From contig JAQVQF010000143.1 of NCBI GenBank assembly GCA_028701715.1, positions 1-5,843 of the forward strand: a stretch of 5,843 nt of DNA, in the 5' to 3' direction. Positions 1 to 5,018 of the stretch are shown here, piece after piece. This stretch comes from Eubacteriales bacterium (lineage in GTDB: Bacteria > Bacillota > Clostridia > Oscillospirales > CAG-382). Within the stretch, counting starts at the first letter, position 1. Every line of letters begins with the position of its first letter. Position numbers and translations under genes: made by a program. The notes under the pieces are model-generated. The model searched no databases and was not told the origin of the DNA. It was given only the letters and a program-made list of their open reading frames with translations.

Positions 1-361
1 CCTTGGCGCCGAGTATTATAATATAATCGAGATCGCCGTCCTCGGACGGAAACAAATTGGCTACAATAAAGCATTCCATGACAAGAAAAAAAGCCGTAAA
101 CGCCAAGAAGACGGAACGGAGTGTTATCCGGATTACCCTGTACCATTTGTGCGCGGCAAGGGTTTCCGGCTGAAAGCGCTTCCATAAATAAAGGCAGAGG
201 AAAAATCCCCCCGCGACAAGCCATATCCATATCTGAGCGACATAAATACTGTTATAAGATATCGACATAAAAAAATATAAAAAGCATAATCCTGCCGGCA
301 GCAGCAGAAAATTATCTTTAAACGCACGCCATGCGGGATATAACATTTTATTCTTTTCCAT
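1..361 (-). CDS. DUF218/YdcF-family membrane protein, N-terminal part (cut by window edge)
   Basis: This is the first 120 codons of a larger gene running off the left edge. The start is the ATG at 361-359, preceded by AAGGA (376-372) about 10 nt upstream and a consensus promoter. The visible protein has three hydrophobic segments (about residues 18-35, 43-60 and 83-103). Segments 2 and 3 are separated by a basic, aromatic stretch (KRFQPE...HKWYRVIR). After the third helix comes LDYIIILGAK (111-120), which matches the opening strand of the DUF218 domain (YdcF/SanA/ElyC group), usually [AD]-D-x-I-[IV]-V-L-G-A. In that family a membrane anchor carries a domain outside the cytoplasm. ElyC and SanA are linked to cell-envelope integrity, but the biochemical activity is poorly defined. 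The family call rests on the anchor plus about ten residues, because the rest of the domain is outside the window. A shorter reading frame at 327-133 on this strand is out of frame and is not the gene. Confidence 0.72.
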   Translation of the reverse strand, partial: MEKNKMLYPAWRAFKDNFLLLPAGLCFLYFFMSISYNSIYVAQIWIWLVAGGFFLCLYLWKRFQPETLAAHKWYRVIRITLRSVFLAFTAFFLVMECFIVANLFPSEDGDLDYIIILGAK

Positions 362-384
362 ACAGAACCCGTCCTTCCGCATAA

Positions 385-413
385 ATTATAACAGGCTGTA
401 TGAGCGTTGTCAA
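385..413 (-). promoter_or_regulatory. Consensus sigma-A promoter for the DUF218 gene
   Basis: Read on the minus strand, TTGACA (413-408) is followed by exactly 17 nt and TATAAT (390-385). Both boxes are perfect. Transcription should begin near 378, giving a leader of about 16 nt that holds the AAGGA ribosome binding site. No long palindrome overlaps the boxes. Only a short ACAG-G-CTGT dyad (391-399) lies in the spacer. The promoter is therefore probably strong and may be unregulated. Confidence 0.85.
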
Positions 414-435
414 TAAAGACAGAAAAATGTAGAAC
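407..435 (+). promoter_or_regulatory. Possible promoter for the 234-residue protein gene
   Basis: TTGTCA (407-412, five of six matches to the -35 consensus) is followed by 17 nt and TAGAAC (430-435, four of six). The -35 box overlaps that of the divergent promoter on the other strand, so the two genes may share a back-to-back promoter region. The predicted leader is about 68 nt. The -10 box is poor, so this is a weak call. Confidence 0.25.
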
Positions 436-509
436 CTAATTTACGAAAATAAATTGCTGTATATATTCAAAAAACCGCACGGGAAGATTATAATAACGGG
501 AGGAAAAAT

Positions 510-1214
510 ATGATTGCGGATTGTCGGGGATTCAACGAGGTAAAGGACGGATTTATAAGCCGTGATTATCCCTGTGTCGATTGGAACACAAATAACAAAA
601 AATTACTGGTTAAAGCGCATGAGCGTTATGTTTTTGAATACAATGATGATTTGGTAATGACGAAAATACACCGTGACAACGGCGGAATTTATAATTTTTC
701 AAAGCAGGATTTTTTGTCTCATAAGCTGCAGGAAATAGTTTTTCCGCATATATCACCGAAATTATTCGCGGCTGATTTTTCGGATAATGAATGTCCGGCG
801 TTTTTAATCGAACGGATAACGCTTGACGAAGGACACAAAGCATATAACGTTCTTCATCAGCAAATGCATATACAAAAGGGAGACAGTTACGAATATAACC
901 GTTCTTTTTTCGACATTTCCGGTAATATTTATGATCTTTTTGAAAAGCATAAAATGTTTTGTGAAAAAACAAAGGCCGAATACGCGGATTCTCTTGTAAA
1001 ATACGGTATAGCGTTCGACATTGCCGCCGTAAATTTAGCTCTGGTCAACGGTATGCCCGCAGCGGTGGAAATGCATAAATGCCGCCGCCCGTATTTATTC
1101 GATTATAAAAGATGCTGTGAGTATTTTATAAACGAGCATAAAAACGCGTGCGAAGTTGAGGAAGCGCTTTGTATCCTGACGCGCATTAAAGAGCTGTCCG
1201 AAAAGGAAGCATAA
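510..1214 (+). CDS. Hypothetical protein, 234 aa, possibly a divergent kinase-like fold
   Basis: I do not recognise a named family. The start is well supported: GGGAGG (498-503) lies 6 nt before the ATG, and the frame is open to TAA at 1212-1214. The protein is soluble, with no signal peptide or membrane segment. It is rich in His, Cys and aromatic residues. Several features sit in the order of a protein-kinase-like domain: a strand with a lysine (VMTKIH, K52), a helix with a glutamate (KLQEI, E75) followed by FPHISPKLF, a hinge-like PAFLIERI (96-103), then FDIAAVN (D170 and N175, the D-x4-N spacing of a catalytic loop), and AAVEMHK (184-190), where a DFG-like Asp would lie but Glu is found. 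The segment KYGIAFDIAAVNLALVNG is the most family-like part. This kinase reading is an inference; if true, the protein may be degenerate or bind a small molecule. The gene appears monocistronic, with no functional partner visible. Confidence 0.75.
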   Translation: MIADCRGFNEVKDGFISRDYPCVDWNTNNKKLLVKAHERYVFEYNDDLVMTKIHRDNGGIYNFSKQDFLSHKLQEIVFPHISPKLFAADFSDNECPAFLIERITLDEGHKAYNVLHQQMHIQKGDSYEYNRSFFDISGNIYDLFEKHKMFCEKTKAEYADSLVKYGIAFDIAAVNLALVNGMPAAVEMHKCRRPYLFDYKRCCEYFINEHKNACEVEEALCILTRIKELSEKEA

Positions 1215-1222
1215 TGATTACT

Positions 1223-1269
1223 AAAAGCCGCGGAATTGTACGATAACCGATTAAGAACATCGGGCTTTT
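1223..1269. terminator. Weak bidirectional terminator candidate between convergent genes
   Basis: AAAAGCC (1223-1229) and GGCTTTT (1263-1269) are perfect inverted repeats, so each strand would end its hairpin in a GGCTTTT tract. Alternative nested pairings lie in the same stretch: GTACGA (1238-1243) with TCGTAC (1269-1274), enclosing CCGAT (1247-1251) with ATCGG (1259-1263). The position suits a shared terminator, just after the 234-residue gene and downstream of the end of the efflux operon on the other strand. The loop is long and the T tract has only four bases, so efficiency is doubtful. A second imperfect hairpin (ACGG/CCGT outer pair, CTTA/TAAG inner pair, 1286-1313) has no T tract. Confidence 0.35.
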
Positions 1270-1333
1270 CGTACGGATCGGATATACGGATTCTTACCGT
1301 CGGGATAAGCCGTTAACGACCCTGATAATTTTT

Positions 1334-2050
1334 TCAGCTGAGTACCCTGGCAGAGAACCTTTTATAAAGCAGAACAATCCATATAAACGAAACTGTTAAG
1401 CACGGCAGTATATAAAGGTAATTATCATCCGTAACCAGCTTTCCCACCCAAAAGCTCGGCAGAACACCGGCTAAATATCCCGCGGGGGTTTTTATAAAAA
1501 ACGCCGCGATAAAGCCGAAAATCATAAATCCGCTGAGCTTTATCAGCGCCATTCCCTCCACTTTGTTTTTCGCAAAGGACAGCACAAACATCCCGATAAC
1601 AACACTGATGAGCGCATTTAAAACCGCCGACAATGCTATGTCGGTTATCTCCATGCCCGAAAGAGTAAAAATCACCGGAATTATAACATTGTAGACCGTT
1701 GACAGAACGGCGATAAAACCGATTCTTGAAAAAAGATAGCCCGTTTTTCCAAGAGGCGAGACCTGCAGATATTTTGCGATGCCGTCGTCAAGCTCTTCCA
1801 ACATTATCATTACCCCAGAAAAACAGAGCATCAGCGGCGTCATAAGTGAAAGCATAAGGTCAAGCAGGATATAATAAGGAGCAAGGACAGCCGTTTTGTT
1901 AAAATATCCGCACAAAAATGTCTCAAGCTCGGGAATTCTGAATTTAAAAACAAGCCCCATTAAAACGGGCGCAACAAGACAAGCGGTGAGCATAAAATCG
2001 CCCCAAACGCTTTTAAGAAATTGACGGAATGCCGACAATACGGCTTTCAT
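1334..2050 (-). CDS. ABC-2-type transporter permease (second subunit), efflux operon
   Basis: This is a 238-residue integral membrane protein and the last gene of the operon. The chosen ATG at 2050-2048 is preceded by AGGAGG with 9 nt spacing. Its first bases overlap the upstream permease stop as ATGA (2050-2047), a sign of translational coupling. A frame extension upstream would begin inside that gene and lacks its own ribosome site. About six hydrophobic segments are visible (near residues 17-35, 56-84, 106-130, 134-157, 166-190 and 208-230). After the second, the cytoplasmic motif EELDDGIAKYLQVSPLGKTGYL (split: EELDDGIAKYL at 85-95, then QVSPLGKTGYL) is the coupling-region signature of drug-export ABC-2 permeases, where an E-rich stretch precedes a SP-[LV]-x-K-x-x-Y motif. 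It probably pairs with the preceding permease to form the membrane channel. The substrate is unknown; distant relatives include actinobacterial fluoroquinolone exporter permeases. Confidence 0.85.
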   Translation of the reverse strand: MKAVLSAFRQFLKSVWGDFMLTACLVAPVLMGLVFKFRIPELETFLCGYFNKTAVLAPYYILLDLMLSLMTPLMLCFSGVMIMLEELDDGIAKYLQVSPLGKTGYLFSRIGFIAVLSTVYNVIIPVIFTLSGMEITDIALSAVLNALISVVIGMFVLSFAKNKVEGMALIKLSGFMIFGFIAAFFIKTPAGYLAGVLPSFWVGKLVTDDNYLYILPCLTVSFIWIVLLYKRFSARVLS

Positions 2051-2730
2051 AGCTTTCCGCCTCCTAACTGACACATATATTTAACCGCCGCTTTGCGGCA
2101 GAGCAAAAATGCGGCGGCGTTCCACAGACAAAGAGAAATAACGCAGCAGACCCAAAGGCTTTGCTCCTCAGTGAGAAGTATTATCGACGAAACACCCGGA
2201 TGCAAAACCCATAAACCGGATTTTACTGCTCCGAATAAATATAAAAGAGCCGGAACGAATATTACAATTTCCATGGGCACAACGCTCAGCAAAAAGCTGT
2301 TCAGGCTCCCCGTTTTTACCGCAACGATAATTGCGCACAATGAAAACAGAAAGGATGAAAGCGCAACCGACAGGACCGCGCCGACGATATTTGCTCCCCC
2401 CGCAATACCGATAACCGCTCCGGCCGCAGTCCCGACAATGAGCATGGATAGCGCCTTTACGGTAATATATTCGTCGATTTTCACGGGCGAAACAAAAATC
2501 GCATGGTTTACCCGCTGTGATTTTTCCAAAAGCATCACGGCGCCCATGAAGAACAGCCCCATTGCCGCAGGGTCGGTAAAAATCAGCACCGCCCCCGTTG
2601 CCTGCCTTGCGTTTTCCGGAATTACCGAAAGCGCCACCACATAAAAAGCGGTCAGAATGATATATAAAAGCAATATTCCGTATTTCACGGTAAACCGCAG
2701 CTCGTTTTTCAGCAAATTGAAAAATCTCAT
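2047..2730 (-). CDS. ABC-2-type transporter permease (first subunit), efflux operon
   Basis: This is a 227-residue membrane protein. The start is the ATG at 2730-2728, which overlaps the ATPase stop as ATGA and is preceded by GGGGAGG 8 nt upstream. The frame is open further upstream to 2862, but that part lies inside the ATPase gene, is charged and low in hydrophobicity (MRNQRDRRG...), and is not part of the protein. An amphipathic, basic N-terminus (RFFNLLKNELR) leads into about six membrane segments (near 17-37, 55-68, 93-113, 115-138, 150-168 and 192-212). Between the second and third lies LLEKSQRVNHAIFVSPVK followed by EYITVKALS, the coupling-helix motif typical of ABC-2 exporter subunits (E-K-x7-[VT]-S-P-[VI]-x4-Y-x3-K). 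It shares this architecture with the next permease but little sequence, so a heterodimeric channel is likely. The end of the gene overlaps the start of the second permease by the ATGA overlap at 2050-2047. Confidence 0.87.
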   Translation of the reverse strand: MRFFNLLKNELRFTVKYGILLLYIILTAFYVVALSVIPENARQATGAVLIFTDPAAMGLFFMGAVMLLEKSQRVNHAIFVSPVKIDEYITVKALSMLIVGTAAGAVIGIAGGANIVGAVLSVALSSFLFSLCAIIVAVKTGSLNSFLLSVVPMEIVIFVPALLYLFGAVKSGLWVLHPGVSSIILLTEEQSLWVCCVISLCLWNAAAFLLCRKAAVKYMCQLGGGKL

Positions 2731-3575
2731 GTGAGCCGCCTCCCCGTGATGTCCATAAAAACGTCGCCGAGGGTTTGCTCTTTGGAATGTATGGTCAAAA
2801 TGCGGTTCTGTTTTATCAGGCTGTTCAGCAGCCGATCCGCGGCGGTCGCGTTGATTTCGCATTCGCCGTTCTTTTCCATGCCGTTTTCTGTGTATGTGTA
2901 TTCAATCTTCGCCGCGGATTTTTTCATAATCAGGTTATGCGGCGTGTCGAGCGCTTTCAGCCTGCCTTCCACAATGAACGCCACTCTGTCGCAAAGCTCA
3001 TGCGCGTCCTGCATGTTGTGCGTTGTCAGGATAATGGTTTTACCCCGTGCTTTTTCGGCCAGAATAAGCTGCTTCATCACATGACTGTTAGTTGGGTCAA
3101 GCCCGCCGGTCGGTTCGTCGAGAAACAGAATATCCGGATCGTGAACCAATGCTTTTATAAAATTCAAGCGGCTTTTCATGCCCTTTGAAAAGTCGGAAAC
3201 TCTTTTATCCGCATCCGGCAAAAGTCCGACAGTTCCAAGAAGCCTGTCAACATTTCCGGTCTCTTTAGAATAAAGAGATGAAAAAAATTTAAGGTTTTGC
3301 CTTGCGGTGAGCTTTTCGTAAAGGGTCGGAAATTCAAAATCGATTCCGATATTTTCATAGAAAGCGTTGCCGTGGCGACGAACCTCCAAGCCGTTAACCG
3401 TCACACTGCCGGAATAGCCTTTAAGCATTCCAATCAATATTTTTTGCAGCGTGCTCTTCCCCGCTCCCGAAGGACCTAAAAAGCCGAATATTTCACCCTT
3501 ATTCACCATAAAGGAAATATCTTTTATGAACACTTCTTTTGTGTATCCGAAGAACAGCTTGTTGACGGTTATCAT
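2727..3575 (-). CDS. ABC transporter ATP-binding protein, drug-efflux type
   Basis: This 282-residue cytoplasmic ATPase should drive the two downstream permeases. The nucleotide-binding domain is complete: Walker A GPSGAGKST (34-42), signature FSKGM (129-133) in place of LSGGQ, Walker B ILFLDE (149-154, catalytic E154), D-loop GGLD (157-160) and switch His186 in TTHNM. The Q-loop region reads IGIDFEFPTLYEKLT (76-90) and has no glutamine where one is usual; acidic residues sit there instead. The SKG signature and the missing Gln agree with each other and suggest a particular exporter subfamily rather than a defective protein. About 70 residues after the catalytic core (IEYTYTENGMEKNGEC to TLGDVFMDITGR) form the accessory C-terminal region common in DrrA-like ATPases. 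The ATG at 3575 is preferred over the in-frame GTG at 3581, because the GTG lies within the ribosome site. The gene begins 2 nt after the TetR stop and ends in an ATGA overlap with the first permease. Confidence 0.93.
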   Translation of the reverse strand: MITVNKLFFGYTKEVFIKDISFMVNKGEIFGFLGPSGAGKSTLQKILIGMLKGYSGSVTVNGLEVRRHGNAFYENIGIDFEFPTLYEKLTARQNLKFFSSLYSKETGNVDRLLGTVGLLPDADKRVSDFSKGMKSRLNFIKALVHDPDILFLDEPTGGLDPTNSHVMKQLILAEKARGKTIILTTHNMQDAHELCDRVAFIVEGRLKALDTPHNLIMKKSAAKIEYTYTENGMEKNGECEINATAADRLLNSLIKQNRILTIHSKEQTLGDVFMDITGRRLT

Positions 3576-3577
3576 AA

Positions 3578-4171
3578 TCACACCTCGAATAATTTTTCCG
3601 TTAATCCGTCGATCAACAGCTTTAATGCGTCATCAAAAATGAGTTCTCCGATTTCATCCTTATGAAGAGCGAGAAGCGTAATTCCGCGGATTGCGCCGCC
3701 ATATACGCTCATATCCTTACCCTTGGCTTGCGGAATAAGGGAAAACAGCTTTTCAATACTTTTATTGTCTTCTTTGATGTTGCGTGCCAACGCTTCGGGC
3801 GGCAGCTTTCTGAAAATGAGCTCGTATTCTCCGTTTGTAAAAACAGGAAACAAGAACGACTCGGTTGCTCTTTTGAACAAAGCATAAATCAAAGCGGAAA
3901 ATCGTTCTTTTGTTATTTTACCGCCGAGCCCTGCAACGGCGTTTATTAATTCCCCTTGAATTGCCGCCTGTTCTTCCATGATAATATCGAACAGCAGCAG
4001 TTCCTTTGATTCATAAAAAAGATAAAAGGTTCCTTTGGGGATCTTCACCCGTTTAACAATTTCATCCACCGTTGTTTTTTTCACACCGTATTGAGAAAAC
4101 AGCAATCGGCTTTCGGACTTAAGCTTATCCCGGATATATTCCCTTTCTCTGTCTGAAAATGTTTTCGGCAT
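3578..4171 (-). CDS. TetR/AcrR-family transcriptional repressor
   Basis: This is a 197-residue regulator, about the usual length for TetR proteins. The start is the ATG at 4171-4169 with GGAG 8 nt upstream. The frame is open back to 4348, but the extension would cross the promoter and operator and encodes an unlikely peptide, so it is rejected. The N-terminal helix-turn-helix is clear: an amphipathic first helix (RDKLKSESRLLFSQYG), then KKTTVDEIVKRVKIPKGTFYLFYESKELLL (31 onward, split: TTVDEIVKRVKIPKG, then TFYLFYESKELLL), with the family hallmark G-T-F-Y-x-[FY]-[YF]-x-[SN]-K at 47-56. Residues about 60-197 form the helical ligand and dimerisation domain, which does not reveal the ligand. It is the first gene of the operon and is followed 2 nt later by the ATPase. 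With the palindrome in its own promoter, it is expected to repress itself and the exporter until an exported compound, or a relative, binds it. Confidence 0.93.
   Translation of the reverse strand: MPKTFSDREREYIRDKLKSESRLLFSQYGVKKTTVDEIVKRVKIPKGTFYLFYESKELLLFDIIMEEQAAIQGELINAVAGLGGKITKERFSALIYALFKRATESFLFPVFTNGEYELIFRKLPPEALARNIKEDNKSIEKLFSLIPQAKGKDMSVYGGAIRGITLLALHKDEIGELIFDDALKLLIDGLTEKLFEV
3583..3586 (-). promoter_or_regulatory. Ribosome binding site that fixes the ATPase start
   Basis: On the minus strand GAGG (3586-3583) is followed by TGTGATT and then ATG at 3575-3573, a spacing of 7 nt. The in-frame GTG at 3581-3579 is only 1 nt from this motif and cannot use it. The site lies within the last codons of the TetR gene, which supports coupled translation. 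Confidence 0.7.
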
Positions 4172-4214
4172 ATTTATTTCTCCGCACTGTTTGACTTGTT
4201 TGTTATTTTTAGTC

Positions 4215-4243
4215 ATTATAACACAGCGTGTTATAAATGTCAA
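4215..4243 (-). promoter_or_regulatory. Consensus sigma-A promoter of the tetR-efflux operon
   Basis: On the minus strand TTGACA (4243-4238) and TATAAT (4220-4215) are separated by exactly 17 nt, both boxes perfect. Transcription should start near 4208, giving a leader of about 37 nt before the TetR start codon. No other promoter is apparent within the operon, where the genes overlap or nearly touch, so all four genes probably depend on it. Confidence 0.9.
4216..4236. promoter_or_regulatory. Probable TetR operator (9-3-9 inverted repeat)
   Basis: TTATAACAC (4216-4224) and GTGTTATAA (4228-4236) are perfect inverted repeats separated by AGC. The 21-bp dyad fills the spacer between the -35 and -10 boxes and overlaps the -10, so a bound repressor dimer would exclude RNA polymerase. 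Its size and position fit a TetR-family operator. Binding by the adjacent regulator is an inference from location and symmetry. Confidence 0.85.
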
Positions 4244-4261
4244 TAGTCCTTGTCCTCGGTT

Positions 4262-4760
4262 AATTATTATTGCCGCCGGGCTTCCGTCCGTTTTAGGCAA
4301 GAAAAAGAAAAGGAAATATAAAAAAGACATCTGCCGTGTCGGGAGCATGGCTTATCGGTAAATATGATTAAAGCGGTATTACGGCTTCAGACGATTCCCG
4401 ACAAGGGGAACGGGTTATAACAAAACGCATTTTTTCTGCTTGCCGCGGCGTTCTATATCCGAAAGCCGCGCAAAAGATTTGCCGACGGTCATTTTGGGGC
4501 TTCTTTATTTAAAAAGCGCATAGCCTGAACGGTTATCACAAACGAATAAGCAAAAAAACAGAGAGCGAAGATTTGCGTCCTCTTGCGGTTTTCCGCATTT
4601 TTACGGAAAAGCTCCCGTTCCGAGGAACTTTCAATATTTAACCTTTTTGCGTTTTAACCGGGCTGTTGTAGGTTCTGTTTATGAGCTTACAACGGCGTAT
4701 TACAGCATTCTTTTATGTCGCAATTGAATTAATCACGAAAAAACAACAAAGCAATTTATA
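4262..4760. other. Gene-free stretch with several inverted repeats, function unknown
   Basis: I find no coding sequence with a plausible start and ribosome site on either strand. The stretch does contain several inverted repeats: TTGCC/GGCAA (4270-4300), an 8-bp pair TGTCGGGA (4337-4344) with TCCCGACA (4396-4403), CGCGGC (4444-4449) with GCCGCG (4465-4470), TTTTCCG (4589-4595) with CGGAAAA (4604-4610), and GCTGTTGTA (4662-4670) with TACAACGGC (4688-4696, one G-T pair). The dyads are spread through the region, but no promoter clearly points into it. It could be spacer left by gene decay, or it could encode a structured RNA. No known RNA family was recognised. Confidence 0.4.
4584..4602 (+). 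terminator. Weak rho-independent terminator-like hairpin
   Basis: TGCGG (4584-4588), loop TTTT and CCGCA (4593-4597) are followed directly by TTTTT (4598-4602). The stem has only 5 bp and competes with an overlapping 7-bp stem (4589-4610). No transcript that it would end is evident upstream on this strand, so the call is tentative. Confidence 0.25.
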
Positions 4761-4778
4761 ATATATTCATTCGCAGTA

Positions 4779-4806
4779 TTGATTAATTCCGCTTGTATGT
4801 TATAAT
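4779..4806 (+). promoter_or_regulatory. Probable larC promoter with extended -10
   Basis: TTGATT (4779-4784, four of six -35 matches) is followed by 16 nt and a perfect TATAAT (4801-4806). A TG one base upstream of the -10 box (4798-4799) adds an extended -10 element. Transcription should begin near 4813. This is the best promoter before larC and implies a leader of about 205 nt. A 7-bp inverted repeat (TCCGCTT 4788-4794, AAGCGGA 4826-4832) flanks the -10 and start point and might be an operator. Confidence 0.65.
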
Positions 4807-4812
4807 TTATTC

Positions 4813-5018
4813 ATTGATTCGCATGAAGCGGATTCAAGAACGCGTACCTATCTAAGCTTTATATGGCTTGTGATTATACTCAGTAAAGGCCTCGGGAGTG
4901 TCGTCAGAGTAGCGTTGTTCAAGAAACAATAAAAGCCGAAAAGGAATAGCCCTGCTTTGGTTTTGCGGGGTCGCTTTGATTACGTCAAGCATGATCAATC
5001 AAAGGGAGGTAAAATTTA
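4813..5018 (+). promoter_or_regulatory. Long structured 5' leader of larC, candidate cis-regulatory RNA
   Basis: About 205 nt separate the predicted start of transcription from the larC start codon, and no ORF of note lies between. Several stems can be drawn: AAGC/GCTT around 4856-4870, TTGTT/AACAA with loop CAAGA (about 4914-4929), AAAGC with GCTTT enclosing CCCTGC/GCGGGG (about 4932-4977), and CTTTGATT/AATCAAAG (4974-5004) touching the ribosome site. The last two stems share CTTT (4974-4977), so they are mutually exclusive, as in a regulatory switch. There is no hairpin followed by a U tract, so control of translation is more likely than attenuation. I could not match it to a known riboswitch class. 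A nickel or cofactor ligand is only a guess from the downstream gene. Confidence 0.45.
4974..5009 (+). promoter_or_regulatory. Hairpin abutting the larC ribosome binding site
   Basis: CTTTGATT (4974-4981) pairs perfectly with AATCAAAG (4997-5004) over a 15-nt loop. The last G of the right arm is the first base of the GGGAGG ribosome site (5004-5009), which lies 9 nt before the ATG. Formation of this stem or of a competing upstream stem could change access to the site. Confidence 0.5.

Noticed and set aside
385..414. Similarity of the DUF218 promoter to the TetR operator (ATTATAACA and TGTCAATA shared)
   Set aside because: Most of the match is the promoter consensus itself and the second palindrome arm is missing, so regulation by the TetR protein is not supported. 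A lone GTTATAAC at 4415-4422 is rejected for the same reason.
489..494. TATAAT just before the 234-residue gene
   Set aside because: A start about 7 nt downstream would fall inside the GGGAGG ribosome site, and the matching -35 (TTCAAA) is poor. It is more likely chance in AT-rich sequence.
610..972. 120-codon minus-strand frame opposite the 234-residue gene
   Set aside because: It lacks a ribosome site and lies wholly antisense to a gene with a strong start signal.
2093..2644. 183-codon plus-strand open frame opposite the first permease
   Set aside because: It is antisense to a convincing membrane protein, has Ser/Thr/Ala-rich low-complexity composition and no ribosome site. The other plus-strand frames opposite the operon are rejected for the same reasons.
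2731..2862. Upstream extension of the first permease
   Set aside because: It lies inside the ATPase gene, is highly charged, and a good ribosome site and ATGA overlap support the start at 2730.
3579..3581. GTG as the ATPase start
   Set aside because: It lies only 1 nt from the GAGG motif; the ATG at 3575 has normal spacing.
4172..4348. Upstream extension of the TetR gene
   Set aside because: It would cover the consensus promoter and operator, and the TetR helix-turn-helix begins normally from the start at 4171.
4425..4502. A 25-codon minus-strand ORF (MTVGKSFARL...)
   Set aside because: No ribosome site precedes it and nothing supports translation.
4531..4729. A plus-strand stretch open for about 65 codons
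   Set aside because: It has no start codon with a ribosome site and its translation shows no recognisable motif.
4813..5018. T-box, TPP, cobalamin, FMN, yybP-ykoY or Moco riboswitch in the larC leader
   Set aside because: Their core sequences as I know them are not found. GTCGTCA and GCCGAAAAGG resemble pieces of known elements but not in the required order.
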